Assembly: GCF_900107455.1 (NCBI RefSeq)
Contig: NZ_FNQB01000002.1
Coordinates: 930,001 to 994,000 of the forward strand
Source: Asanoa ishikariensis
GTDB taxonomy: Bacteria > Actinomycetota > Actinomycetes > Mycobacteriales > Micromonosporaceae
DNA: 64,000 nt
Direction: 5' to 3'
Of this stretch, positions 43,376 through 51,300 are shown piece after piece. The notes beneath the pieces were generated by a model, which did not search any database, was not told the origin of the DNA, and saw only the letters and a list, made by a program, of their open reading frames with translations. Position 1 is the first letter of the stretch, and every line of letters begins with the position of its first letter. A program made the translations under genes and the position numbers.

Positions 43376-44329
43376 GTGAGCCTCCAGGTCGACGACCTCC
43401 GGGTCTACTACCGGACGCTCAGAGGCGACGTCCGGGCCCTCGACGGCGTCTCGTTCACGGTGGACGACGGCGAGATCATGGGCGTCGTCGGCGAGTCCGG
43501 TTGTGGCAAGTCCACATTGGGCAAGTCGCTGGTCCGCCTGGACAACCGAATGAGACACGTGGGCGGCACGGTGACCGTCGACGGCCAGCCCCTGCCGATC
43601 GGCGACGACCGCGCGATGAACCGGTTCCGCTTCAAGTCCGTGTCGATCATCCCGCAGTACGCGATGAGCGCCCTCAACCCGACCCGTCGTATCGGCCGCC
43701 TGGTTGCCGACCTGCTGGGCGCGCACGGAATGTCGTACGCCACCATGCGCCCGGAACTGATCCGTCGCCTGACCTTGGTCGGCCTACCGGAGACGGTCCT
43801 CGACAACTACCCGATCGAGCTGTCCGGAGGCATGAAGCAGCGCGTGGTGCTCGTCCTGTCCACCCTCTGTGACCCCGCCCTGCTCGTGGCCGACGAGGTC
43901 ACGTCGGCGTTGGACGTGTCGACCCAGCGGGCGGTCGCCCAAACCCTGGTCGAGTTCCGGGACCGGGGCTACGTGCGCGGCATGCTGGTGGTCACCCACG
44001 ACATCTCGCTGGTCTACCAGATCGCCGACACGATCATGGTGATGTACGCGGGGCGCCTGGCCGAGAAGGCGCCCTCCGATGTGGTCGTAACGGAACCGCT
44101 TCATCCCTACACGCAGCTACTGATCGGTGCCCTACCCGAAGTCGGCGCCCGATTCAGCGAACGGAAGTTAACCGGCATACCCGGCCGCCCGCCGGGCCTG
44201 CGCAACCCGCCGAAGGGCTGCCGGTTCCGCGCGCGCTGCCCGCTCGCCTTCGACAAGTGCGCGGAGCAGCCACCCTTCGTGGAAGTCGCCAAGAACCACC
44301 AGGTGGCCTGCTGGAAGGCAGGCTCATGA
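43376..44329 (+). CDS. ABC transporter ATP-binding protein (OppD type)
   Basis: The protein has 317 residues. GTG 43376 was preferred to GTG 43370 because GGGAG is then about eight bases away. ATPase motifs are Walker A GESGCGKST near residue 40, the Q-loop IIPQYAMSALNP, the signature LSGGMKQR, Walker B LLVADE and the switch histidine VVTHDIS. The C-terminal oligopeptide/dipeptide extension (PPGLRNPPKGCRFRARCPLAFDKC) with four cysteines fits the OppD/DppD subfamily, where it can hold an iron-sulfur cluster. A TTA codon at 44168 overlaps TTAACCGG. The following repeat ORF begins inside its stop. Confidence 0.92.
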   Translation: MSLQVDDLRVYYRTLRGDVRALDGVSFTVDDGEIMGVVGESGCGKSTLGKSLVRLDNRMRHVGGTVTVDGQPLPIGDDRAMNRFRFKSVSIIPQYAMSALNPTRRIGRLVADLLGAHGMSYATMRPELIRRLTLVGLPETVLDNYPIELSGGMKQRVVLVLSTLCDPALLVADEVTSALDVSTQRAVAQTLVEFRDRGYVRGMLVVTHDISLVYQIADTIMVMYAGRLAEKAPSDVVVTEPLHPYTQLLIGALPEVGARFSERKLTGIPGRPPGLRNPPKGCRFRARCPLAFDKCAEQPPFVEVAKNHQVACWKAGS

Positions 44330-44772
44330 CCACACCACCCACGCGGCCGCCGCGCGCCAGTGCCGGGCCGCACAGCCGAGAAGGCGAGGCTTGGGTCGAG
44401 CGTCACAGCGCGGCGGCCAGGCTGGGAAGCCGAGGCGGCGAGGTTCGGGTCGGGTGCGACCGCGCTGTGGTCCGGCGGGGGAGCCGAGGCGGCGAGGTTC
44501 GGGTCGGGCGCCACGGCGCTGTGGTCCGGTTGCGGAGCCAAAGCGGCCAGGCTTGGAGCGAGCGCGACCGTGCCGCGGTAAGGCCGCAGGGCCGAGGCGG
44601 CCAGGCTTGGGTCGGGCCCAACCGCGCCGGGGCCTGGCTGGAGAGCCGAAGCGACCAGGCTTGGGCCGCGCCACACCGCGCAGCGGCCCGGCCCGGGTGC
44701 CGAAGCAATCAGGCGACGGCCGAGCGCCATCCACGGCACGGCGGAGAGCGGGGTCAGCATGCTGCGGCTTGA
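44326..44772 (+). CDS. 148-codon ORF made of 18-residue repeats, coupled into the operon
   Basis: ATG 44326 overlaps the OppD-type stop (ATGA), and the frame stays open to 44772, 14 bp inside the next ATPase gene. Apart from about 16 leading residues it consists of six 18-residue repeats of the form SRGGxVRVGxxRAVVRxG, followed by a partial one. The text is Arg-rich and has no known domain. Because the repeat period is a multiple of three the frame survives copy changes, which keeps coupling between the two ATPase genes. Whether a stable protein is made is not known. Confidence 0.4.
   Translation: MTTPPTRPPRASAGPHSREGEAWVERHSAAARLGSRGGEVRVGCDRAVVRRGSRGGEVRVGRHGAVVRLRSQSGQAWSERDRAAVRPQGRGGQAWVGPNRAGAWLESRSDQAWAAPHRAAARPGCRSNQATAERHPRHGGERGQHAAA
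44374..44727 (+). repeat. 54-bp tandem repeat between the two ATPase genes
   Basis: Units start at 44374, 44428, 44482, 44536, 44590 and 44644, with a partial one at 44698; all full units are exactly 54 bp. Best-kept words are AGCCGAGGCGGC, GAGGTTCGGGTCGGG or CAGGCTTGGGTCGGG, and ACCGCGC. Copies diverge by about 10-30 percent. Confidence 0.9.
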
Positions 44773-45553
44773 CCAGGTGTCGAAGACCTTTCGGCTCGGT
44801 GCGTTCGGCAGTCGCGAGCTGACGGCGGTCAAGGACGTGTCGTTGACGGTCGAGCCGGGCGAGGTGGTCTCGCTCATCGGGGAGAGCGGCAGCGGCAAGA
44901 CCACGATCGGCCGCATGGTGCTTGGTCTCGCCTCGCCCAACAAGGGCCGGGTCACCTTCGACGGTGTCCAGGTTTCGGGGCTGCGCGGGCGGGCGCTGCA
45001 CGGTTACCACCGCCAGGTGCAGGGCGTGTTTCAAGACCCGTTCAGCACGTTCAACCCCGTGTTCAAGGCGGACCGCGTCTTCGCACTGGTACGTGACGGC
45101 TTCTTCAGATCGGTGCCCGCGGCCCAATGGCGGCAGCGGGTCGAGACGGCTCTGCACGGGGTGCGGCTGGAGCCCGCGGACGTGCTGGACAAGTACCCCC
45201 ACCAGCTCAGCGGCGGTCAGCTTCAGCGGATGCTGATCGCCCGGGCGCTGTTGCTCGACATCCGGCTACTGGTCGCCGACGAGATCATCAGCATGCTCGA
45301 CGCCTCGACTCGGATCGACGTGCTGAATCTGCTCGGTGAGCTCAAGTCTTCCGGGCTCGGCGTTCTCTTCGTCACCCACGACCTGGCCCTGGGCACGTAC
45401 ATCAGCGATCGCACCGTCATTCTCCGCGCCGGGGAGGTGGTCGAGGCCGGCCCTACGGAAACGGTATTCACCAACCCAAGCCACGAATACACCCGCAATC
45501 TGCTCGCGGCTGTTCCGCATTTGCACCGGCGTTGGGATGAACCGGTTAAGTAG
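44759..45553 (+). CDS. ABC transporter ATP-binding protein (OppF type)
   Basis: The protein has 264 residues from ATG 44759 (GGAGAG upstream). Motifs are Walker A GESGSGKTT near residue 42, the Q-loop VQGVFQDPFSTFNP, the signature LSGGQLQR, Walker B LLVADEI and the switch VTHDLA. It has the short OppF-like tail (SHEYTRNLLAAVPHL). With the OppD-type protein it powers the transporter. Its last codons (GAA CCG GTT AAG TAG) form the operator-like site GATGAACCGGTTAAGT, and the gene overlaps the convergent LacI gene by eight bases. Confidence 0.93.
   Translation: MLRLDQVSKTFRLGAFGSRELTAVKDVSLTVEPGEVVSLIGESGSGKTTIGRMVLGLASPNKGRVTFDGVQVSGLRGRALHGYHRQVQGVFQDPFSTFNPVFKADRVFALVRDGFFRSVPAAQWRQRVETALHGVRLEPADVLDKYPHQLSGGQLQRMLIARALLLDIRLLVADEIISMLDASTRIDVLNLLGELKSSGLGVLFVTHDLALGTYISDRTVILRAGEVVEAGPTETVFTNPSHEYTRNLLAAVPHLHRRWDEPVK
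45536..45551. promoter_or_regulatory. Operator-like site at the convergent ends of the OppF-type and lacI genes
   Basis: GATGAACCGGTTAAGT shares the core AACCGGTTAAGT with the operators upstream of the ABC operon. It covers the stop of the ATPase gene and overlaps the stop of the LacI gene. It may serve as a roadblock or looping site for the LacI protein. Confidence 0.45.
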
Positions 45554-46568
45554 ACGTTGTCGGGCGGGCGGTGCTGGCCCGGGGCACCAGCTTGGCCGTC
45601 GCGTCCTGTACCGAGCCGACGGGCTGGCCCGCGATGGCCGCCAGTAGGTGGCGTGCCGCCAGGGCACCGTACGCGGGGATGTCGCGCGTCAGTGCCGTCA
45701 GCGCCGGATGCACCAGCCGGCACAGCGGCGAGTCGTCGAAGGCCACTATGGACAGGTCGCCGGGGACCGTCAGGCCCATCTCCTGGGCTACGCCCAGGCC
45801 GGCGATCGCCATCACGTCGTTGTCGTAGATCACCGCAGTCGGTCGCGTCTCGCCGCTGAGTAGGCGTCTGGTCGCCCGCGCACCTTCCTCGCCCGAGTAG
45901 TCCGTCCCCACCGTCAGCGCGGCCGTGACGCCGAGGCGCTCGCACGCGCCCCTGAACGCGGACGCCCGGACGTGGGTGTGCCACAGGTCCGGCAGACCCG
46001 CCACCCGCGCGATCCGGCGGTGGCCGAGTGCCGCCAGGTACTCGACGGTCTCGATCAGCGCCATGGCGTCGTCGTTCCAGACGTTCGGCACGTCGCCGAC
46101 GCCCTCCGGGCCGCCCACCACCACCGCGGGCAGGTGCAGGTCGGTCACCACCGGGATGCGGGGATCACCGACCCGCAGGTCGCAGACGAGCACTCCGTCG
46201 ACGCGGCGTTCGCCCCACCACCGTCGGTATACGCCGATCTCGGCGTCGGCGTCGGCCACGATCTGCAGCATCAACGCCTGGCCGCGGGCCGACAGCTCCG
46301 CCTCGACGCCGCTGATCAGCTCCATGTAGAACGGTTCGAAGCCGAGCACCCGGGCGGGCCGGCGCAACGCCAGGCCGATGGTGTCGGCCGCCGCGCCGGA
46401 CAGGGCGCGGGCCGCGCTGTGCGGGTTGAAGCCGATCTCCTCGGCGATGGCGAGGATCCGGCGTCGCGTCGTCTCCGAGACGCCGCGTTGGCCGTTGAGG
46501 GCGTAGGAGACCGCGCCCTTGGACACGCCCGCTCGGGCGGCGATGTCGGCAATCGTCGGCCGCTTCAC
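45546..46568 (-). CDS. LacI-family repressor of the oligosaccharide locus
   Basis: The protein has 340 residues from GTG 46568, selected because GGGAGG lies six bases upstream; the frame to 46607 lacks such a site. The DNA-binding part is RPTIADIAARAGVSKGAVSYALNGQRGVSETTRRRIL, followed by the hinge helix NPHSAARALSG. The sugar-binding domain has FYMELISGVEAEL and VYDND-type segments (AVIYDNDVMAIAGL, FDDSPLCRLVHPALTAL). It lies between the transporter operon and the GH2 gene, both of which carry ACTTA-CCGGTT-type sites. It should release them when a mannose- or glucose-containing oligosaccharide is present. Confidence 0.92.
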   Translation of the reverse strand: MKRPTIADIAARAGVSKGAVSYALNGQRGVSETTRRRILAIAEEIGFNPHSAARALSGAAADTIGLALRRPARVLGFEPFYMELISGVEAELSARGQALMLQIVADADAEIGVYRRWWGERRVDGVLVCDLRVGDPRIPVVTDLHLPAVVVGGPEGVGDVPNVWNDDAMALIETVEYLAALGHRRIARVAGLPDLWHTHVRASAFRGACERLGVTAALTVGTDYSGEEGARATRRLLSGETRPTAVIYDNDVMAIAGLGVAQEMGLTVPGDLSIVAFDDSPLCRLVHPALTALTRDIPAYGALAARHLLAAIAGQPVGSVQDATAKLVPRASTARPTTST

Positions 46569-46620
46569 CCAATGCCTCCCGCACCCGCAGGACCATGACA
46601 AGGGCAAGCTATCACCGCCG

Positions 46621-46673
46621 TTGACAGCATTCCCGCGCCCATCGTACCGTCAATTCTACTTATCCGGTTCAGC
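46621..46673 (+). promoter_or_regulatory. Promoter and LacI operator of the beta-mannosidase gene
   Basis: TTGACA at 46621-46626 and TACCGT at 46645-46650 are 18 bp apart. ACTTATCCGGTTCAGC at 46658-46673 follows just after the expected transcription start and resembles the operators upstream of the ABC operon (consensus ACTTAACCGGTTAAGT, four changes). A repressor there would block elongation. Confidence 0.7.
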
Positions 46674-46701
46674 AGCTCGGATCGGCGAAGGGTCGACGCC
46701 C

Positions 46702-49272
46702 ATGCGGAAACCGCTCAATTCCGGCTGGACCCTGATGCCCGCGTCGGGCGCTGAGGTGCCGCCCGAAGTCGTCGCCGTCGGTCCGATTCCCGCGACGGTG
46801 CCGGGCTGCGTGCACACCGACCTGCTCGCCGCCGGCCTGATCCCGGATCCGTTCCACGACCGCAACGAGACCGCGTTGCACTGGATCGGTGAGACGACCT
46901 GGCACTACGCCACGACCTTCGCCTGGCACGGGCCTGGCGGCCACGACCGGGTCGACCTGGTCTGCGCGGGCCTCGACACCGTCGCCGAGATCGAGCTCAA
47001 CGGCGTCCCGCTGGGCAGCACCGCCAACATGCACCGGTCCTATCGCTTCGACGTGCGCGACGGTCTGCGTCCCGGAAGCAACGAGCTGAGGATCGTCTTT
47101 CGGCCGGCCCGCGAGTACGCCCGGCATTGGCAGCGGGAACTCGGCGACCGGCCGAACGCCTATCCTGAACCGTTCAACTTCATCCGCAAGATGGCCTGCA
47201 ACTTCGGCTGGGACTGGGGTCCGACGCTGGTCACCGCCGGCATCTGGCAACCGATCGAGCTCGACCTGTGGCACACCGCCCGGCTGCAGCGGGTCCGTCC
47301 ACTGGTGACCGTCGACGCCAACTCCGGCCGGGTGGACGTGCACGCCGACATCGAGCGCGCCGCAGACGGCCCGCTCACCCTCACCGCCACGATCGCCACC
47401 CACACACCCAGCCACGCCGCCGAAAACAACACAGCCACCCACACAGCCAGCCAAACAACCGCCAGCCACGCGACCAGCGACAGACCCGGCCACACAGCCA
47501 GCCAAACAACCGCCGGCCACGGAGCCAGCCACACGACCAGCGACAGAGCCAGCCACGCGACCAGCCACACCGCCAGCACCACCGTCGACAACAGCACCGC
47601 CACGGCCACCGTCCACGTGCCGAACCCGCGGCTCTGGTGGCCACGGGGCTACGGCGAGCAGCCCCGCTACGACCTCGAGGTCACCCTGACCGACAGCGCC
47701 GGCACAAAGCTCGACACCTGGCACCGGAAGATCGGCTTCCGCGACGTCCGCCTGGACACCGCACCGGACGAGCACGGCACCCCCTTCACGGTCACCGTCA
47801 ACGACCAACCGATCTTCGTCCGCGGCGTCAACTGGATCCCGGACGACGTCTTCCCGACCCGGATCACCCGGGACCGACTCGAGCAAAGATTCCGCCAGGC
47901 ACAGGACGCCAACGTCAACCTGCTCCGCGTCTGGGGCGGCGGCCGCTACGAGTCCGACGACTTCTACGACCTCGCCGACGAGTACGGCCTGATGGTCACC
48001 CAGGACTTCCTGTTCGCGTGCGCGGCGTACCCGGAGGAAGAGCCGTTCGCCTCCGAGGTCGCGGCCGAGGCCGCCGAGCAGGTGGTCCGCCTCGCCAGCC
48101 ACCCGAGCCTGCTCTGGTGGTGCGGCAACAACGAGAACCTCTGGGGCCACGAAGACTGGGGCTGGCGCGCGGAGCTCGGGGAGCGCACGTGGGGCGCCGG
48201 CTACTACCACCGCGTGCTGCCCGAGATCGTCGAAAGACTCGACCCGACCCGCCCCTACTGGCCAGGCAGCCCGTGGTCAGGCACAAAAGACCGCCACCCG
48301 AACGACCCCGCCCACGGCACCATGCACATCTGGGACGTCTGGAACAGGCTCGACTACGCCCACTACCGCGATCACCGTCCACGCTTCGTCGCGGAGTTCG
48401 GCTACCAGGCACCCCCCGCCTGGGCCACCATCGAAGCGTCGATCACAGACGACCCACTGACCCCGACCTCCCCGGGGATGAGCCACCACCAGAGGGCGGC
48501 CGACGGTGACCAGAAGCTCCAACGTGGACTTGACGCCCACTTCAAAGAGCCCCGCGACACAGCCGACTGGCACTACCTGACCCAGGTCAACCAGGCCCGC
48601 GCCATCACCACCGCCGTCGAGCACTTCCGCGCGCTACGGCCGTACTGCATGGGCACGATCGTCTGGCAACTCAACGACTGCTGGCCGGTCACGTCCTGGA
48701 GCGCGGTGGACGGCCAAGGCAGGCGCAAGCCCATGTGGCACGCCCTGCGCCGCGCGTACGCGGACCGGCTCCTCACCCTCGACCAGACCAGGGCCGTGCT
48801 GGTCAACGAGACCGCGACGCCCTGGCATACCGAGCTCACCGTGCAAAGGTCCACCTTGGACGGCAAGAGCCAGGAAGAAAGGAAGCTAAAGGTCACCGTC
48901 GCGCCATACGGCAAGGAAGAGCTGGCACACGACGTGAGCCGACCGGACGACCTGCGCGCGGAAGTGCTCTGGGCCGAGGCAGACGGAGCCGACCGCGCCT
49001 GGCACTTCTACGCGGAAGACAAGGACATCGCGTACCCACAGGCCGCCTACGACGTCGCGCTGAAAGGACGGAACAAGCTGACCGTCACGGCCCGCACGTT
49101 CCTGCGGGACCTCACCGTCTATCCGGACCGGCTGGACCCGGCCGCGGAGGCCGACGACGCCCTGAGAAACCTGTTCCCGGGCGAGGCGGTCACCTTCACC
49201 ATCGTGACCGCCGCCGCCCTGGACGAACGGAAGCTGACGAGCAAGCCCGTGCTCCGCTGCGTCAACGACTAG
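46702..49272 (+). CDS. Glycoside hydrolase family 2 beta-mannosidase
   Basis: The protein has 856 residues from ATG 46702. There is no signal peptide, so it acts inside the cell on imported oligosaccharides. The jelly-roll sugar-binding domain (LHWIGETTWHYATTFAW ... DTVAEIELNGVPLG) is followed by an Ig-like domain holding a Thr/His/Ser-rich insert of about 65 residues (about 232-296), then the TIM barrel. Acid/base glutamate is in WWCGNNENLWGHEDWGW near residue 478 and the nucleophile in FVAEFGYQ near residue 563; GNNE is the beta-mannosidase form. It probably removes mannose from the non-reducing end. It has a LacI operator in its promoter. Confidence 0.93.
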   Translation: MRKPLNSGWTLMPASGAEVPPEVVAVGPIPATVPGCVHTDLLAAGLIPDPFHDRNETALHWIGETTWHYATTFAWHGPGGHDRVDLVCAGLDTVAEIELNGVPLGSTANMHRSYRFDVRDGLRPGSNELRIVFRPAREYARHWQRELGDRPNAYPEPFNFIRKMACNFGWDWGPTLVTAGIWQPIELDLWHTARLQRVRPLVTVDANSGRVDVHADIERAADGPLTLTATIATHTPSHAAENNTATHTASQTTASHATSDRPGHTASQTTAGHGASHTTSDRASHATSHTASTTVDNSTATATVHVPNPRLWWPRGYGEQPRYDLEVTLTDSAGTKLDTWHRKIGFRDVRLDTAPDEHGTPFTVTVNDQPIFVRGVNWIPDDVFPTRITRDRLEQRFRQAQDANVNLLRVWGGGRYESDDFYDLADEYGLMVTQDFLFACAAYPEEEPFASEVAAEAAEQVVRLASHPSLLWWCGNNENLWGHEDWGWRAELGERTWGAGYYHRVLPEIVERLDPTRPYWPGSPWSGTKDRHPNDPAHGTMHIWDVWNRLDYAHYRDHRPRFVAEFGYQAPPAWATIEASITDDPLTPTSPGMSHHQRAADGDQKLQRGLDAHFKEPRDTADWHYLTQVNQARAITTAVEHFRALRPYCMGTIVWQLNDCWPVTSWSAVDGQGRRKPMWHALRRAYADRLLTLDQTRAVLVNETATPWHTELTVQRSTLDGKSQEERKLKVTVAPYGKEELAHDVSRPDDLRAEVLWAEADGADRAWHFYAEDKDIAYPQAAYDVALKGRNKLTVTARTFLRDLTVYPDRLDPAAEADDALRNLFPGEAVTFTIVTAAALDERKLTSKPVLRCVND
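47395..47600 (+). repeat. In-frame 51-bp repeat and low-complexity insert in the GH2 gene
   Basis: CACACAGCCAGCCAAACAAC begins at 47440 and 47491, 51 bp (17 codons) apart; the peptide is TASQTTASHATSDRPGH and then a variant. Around it the words ACCAGC-GAC-AG and CAGCCAC recur. The stretch uses ACA, CAA and AAC codons and is much lower in GC than its surroundings. Confidence 0.85.
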
Positions 49273-51120
49273 CTACTCCGGCACCTTCCGGTAAGCGCCG
49301 TCGCTGGCCGAGGTCGCCATCGACGCGTACGCCCGCAGTGCCGCCGACACGGCCCGTACCCGGTTGATCGGCGTGTAGGGCTTGTCGCGCTTCTCCTGTG
49401 CGATCCGCCGAGCTTCCAGAACGTCGTCCGACACGTTGAGTGTCAGCGCACGAGAAGGGATGTCGATGACGATCTCGTCGCCCTCTTCGATCAGGGCGAT
49501 CAGACCGCCGCCGGCCGCCTCGGGCGAGACGTGCCCGATGGACAGGCCCGACGTACCCCCGGAGAACCGCCCGTCGGTGATCAGCGCGCATGCCTTGCCG
49601 AGCCCGCGTCCCTTGAGGAACGAGGTCGGGTAGAGCATCTCCTGCATGCCCGGCCCACCCCGCGGCCCCTCGTAGCGGATGACCACCACGTCGCCCGGCT
49701 GGATCTCCTTGGCCAGGATCGCGTCGACCGCGTCCTCCTGCGACTCGAACACCTTGGCCGGCCCGCGGAAATTCCACAGCTCCTCGTCGACACCGGCGGT
49801 CTTCACCACCGAGCCTTCCGGCGCCAGGTTCCCGTGCAGGATGGCCAGACCACCATCGGCCGTGTACGCGTGCGCGAAGTCCCGGATGCACCCGTCGGCG
49901 GCGTCGGTGTCCAACGTGGACCACCGGTTGGACGTCGAGAACGGCTCGGTGGTCCGCACCCCGCCCGGCGCCGCGTGGAACAGCTCGACCGCCTCAGGCG
50001 AAGTGGAACCGCTGCGGATGTCCCACTCGTCGAGCCAGGAGGACAGCGAGGACGAGTGCACCGAGTGCACCGAGGTGTCCAGCGCCCCGCCCCGGGCCAG
50101 CTCGCCCAGGATGGCCGGGATGCCGCCGGCGCGGTGCACGTCTTCCATGTGGTATTTCTGCGTGTTCGGCGCCACCTTGGCCAGGCACGGCACCCGGCGC
50201 GAGATCGCGTCGATGTCGGTGACACCGAAGTCGAGCTCGGCCTCGCGCGCCGCGGCCAGCAGGTGCAGCACGGTGTTGGTGGAACCGCCCATGGCCACGT
50301 CGAGCGCGACCGCGTTCTCGAACGCCGGCCGGGTCGCGATGTTGCGCGGCAGCACCGACTCGTCGTCGCCGTCGTAGTAGCGCTTGGCCAGGTCGACGAC
50401 CGTGCGCCCCGCGTCGAGGAAGAGCCGGCGCCGGGCCGAGTGCGTGGCCAGCGTCGAGCCGTTGCCGGGCAGCGCCAGGCCGATCGCCTCGGTCAGGCAG
50501 TTCATCGAGTTGGCGGTGAACATGCCGGAGCAGGACCCGCAGGTGGGACAGGCGGACTTCTCGATCTCGCTCAACTCGGCGTCGGACACCGAGTCGTTGG
50601 AGGAGGCGATCATCGCGTCGATCAGGTCGAGCTTGTTGCCCACGACGCCGTCGACGGCGATCGTCTTGCCGGCCTCCATCGGCCCACCGGAGACGAACAC
50701 GGTGGGGATGTTGAGCCGGAGCGCGGCGATCAGCATGCCCGGCGTGATCTTGTCGCAGTTCGAGATGCAGACCAGAGCGTCGGCGCAGTGCGCGTTCACC
50801 ATGTACTCGACCGCGTCCGCGATCAGCTCGCGGCTCGGCAGCGAGTAGAGCATGCCGCCGTGGCCCATCGCGATGCCGTCGTCGACGGCGATCGTGTTGA
50901 ACTCGCGGCCGACGCCGCCGGCCTCCGTCACCGCCTCGGACACCAGCGAGCCCATGTTGCGAAGGTGCACATGCCCGGGTACGAACTGCGTGAAGCTGTT
51001 GGCGATCGCCACGATCGGCTTACCGAAGTCGTCGTCGGTCATCCCGGTGGCCCGCCAGAGGGCCCGGGCTCCCGCCATCGTCCGCCCGTGGGTGGAAGTT
51101 CTGGAACGCAGTTCAGGCAT
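49273..51120 (-). CDS. ilvD: Dihydroxy-acid dehydratase
   Basis: The protein has 615 residues from ATG 51120, the expected start ([21 protein letters not shown]), although no good Shine-Dalgarno sequence precedes it, so a leaderless or weakly translated message is possible. The iron-sulfur cysteines are in [11 protein letters not shown] and [20 protein letters not shown], and the conserved ILPxxS-type end is [23 protein letters not shown]. It dehydrates dihydroxy-isovalerate and dihydroxy-methylvalerate for valine and isoleucine, following IlvC. It lies on the opposite strand to ilvBHC, with the GH2 gene ending only 1 bp after its own end (convergent). Confidence 0.97.
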   Translation of the reverse strand: MPELRSRTSTHGRTMAGARALWRATGMTDDDFGKPIVAIANSFTQFVPGHVHLRNMGSLVSEAVTEAGGVGREFNTIAVDDGIAMGHGGMLYSLPSRELIADAVEYMVNAHCADALVCISNCDKITPGMLIAALRLNIPTVFVSGGPMEAGKTIAVDGVVGNKLDLIDAMIASSNDSVSDAELSEIEKSACPTCGSCSGMFTANSMNCLTEAIGLALPGNGSTLATHSARRRLFLDAGRTVVDLAKRYYDGDDESVLPRNIATRPAFENAVALDVAMGGSTNTVLHLLAAAREAELDFGVTDIDAISRRVPCLAKVAPNTQKYHMEDVHRAGGIPAILGELARGGALDTSVHSVHSSSLSSWLDEWDIRSGSTSPEAVELFHAAPGGVRTTEPFSTSNRWSTLDTDAADGCIRDFAHAYTADGGLAILHGNLAPEGSVVKTAGVDEELWNFRGPAKVFESQEDAVDAILAKEIQPGDVVVIRYEGPRGGPGMQEMLYPTSFLKGRGLGKACALITDGRFSGGTSGLSIGHVSPEAAGGGLIALIEEGDEIVIDIPSRALTLNVSDDVLEARRIAQEKRDKPYTPINRVRAVSAALRAYASMATSASDGAYRKVPE

Positions 51121-51300
51121 GTTGTCAAGTCTCGCACCACGAAACCGGATGAGCGCTCGTGAGGTACGCCAAACGTCCACCAGGCGAGACAACAGCGGGC
51201 GTGATTTGCGCCATATGCCGGAATGTGCGCAACGAGCCAGTACCTCACACGTCGCACAGAGAGTCCCCCATGCACGGTTTCGATCCTGCACAGTTGATGC

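Noticed and set aside
39331-45553. Peptide or nickel transporter as the first reading of the Opp-type genes
   Set aside because: Family alone would allow it, but the CebR-type boxes, LacI repressor and beta-mannosidase sharing operators argue for oligosaccharides; peptides are not excluded.
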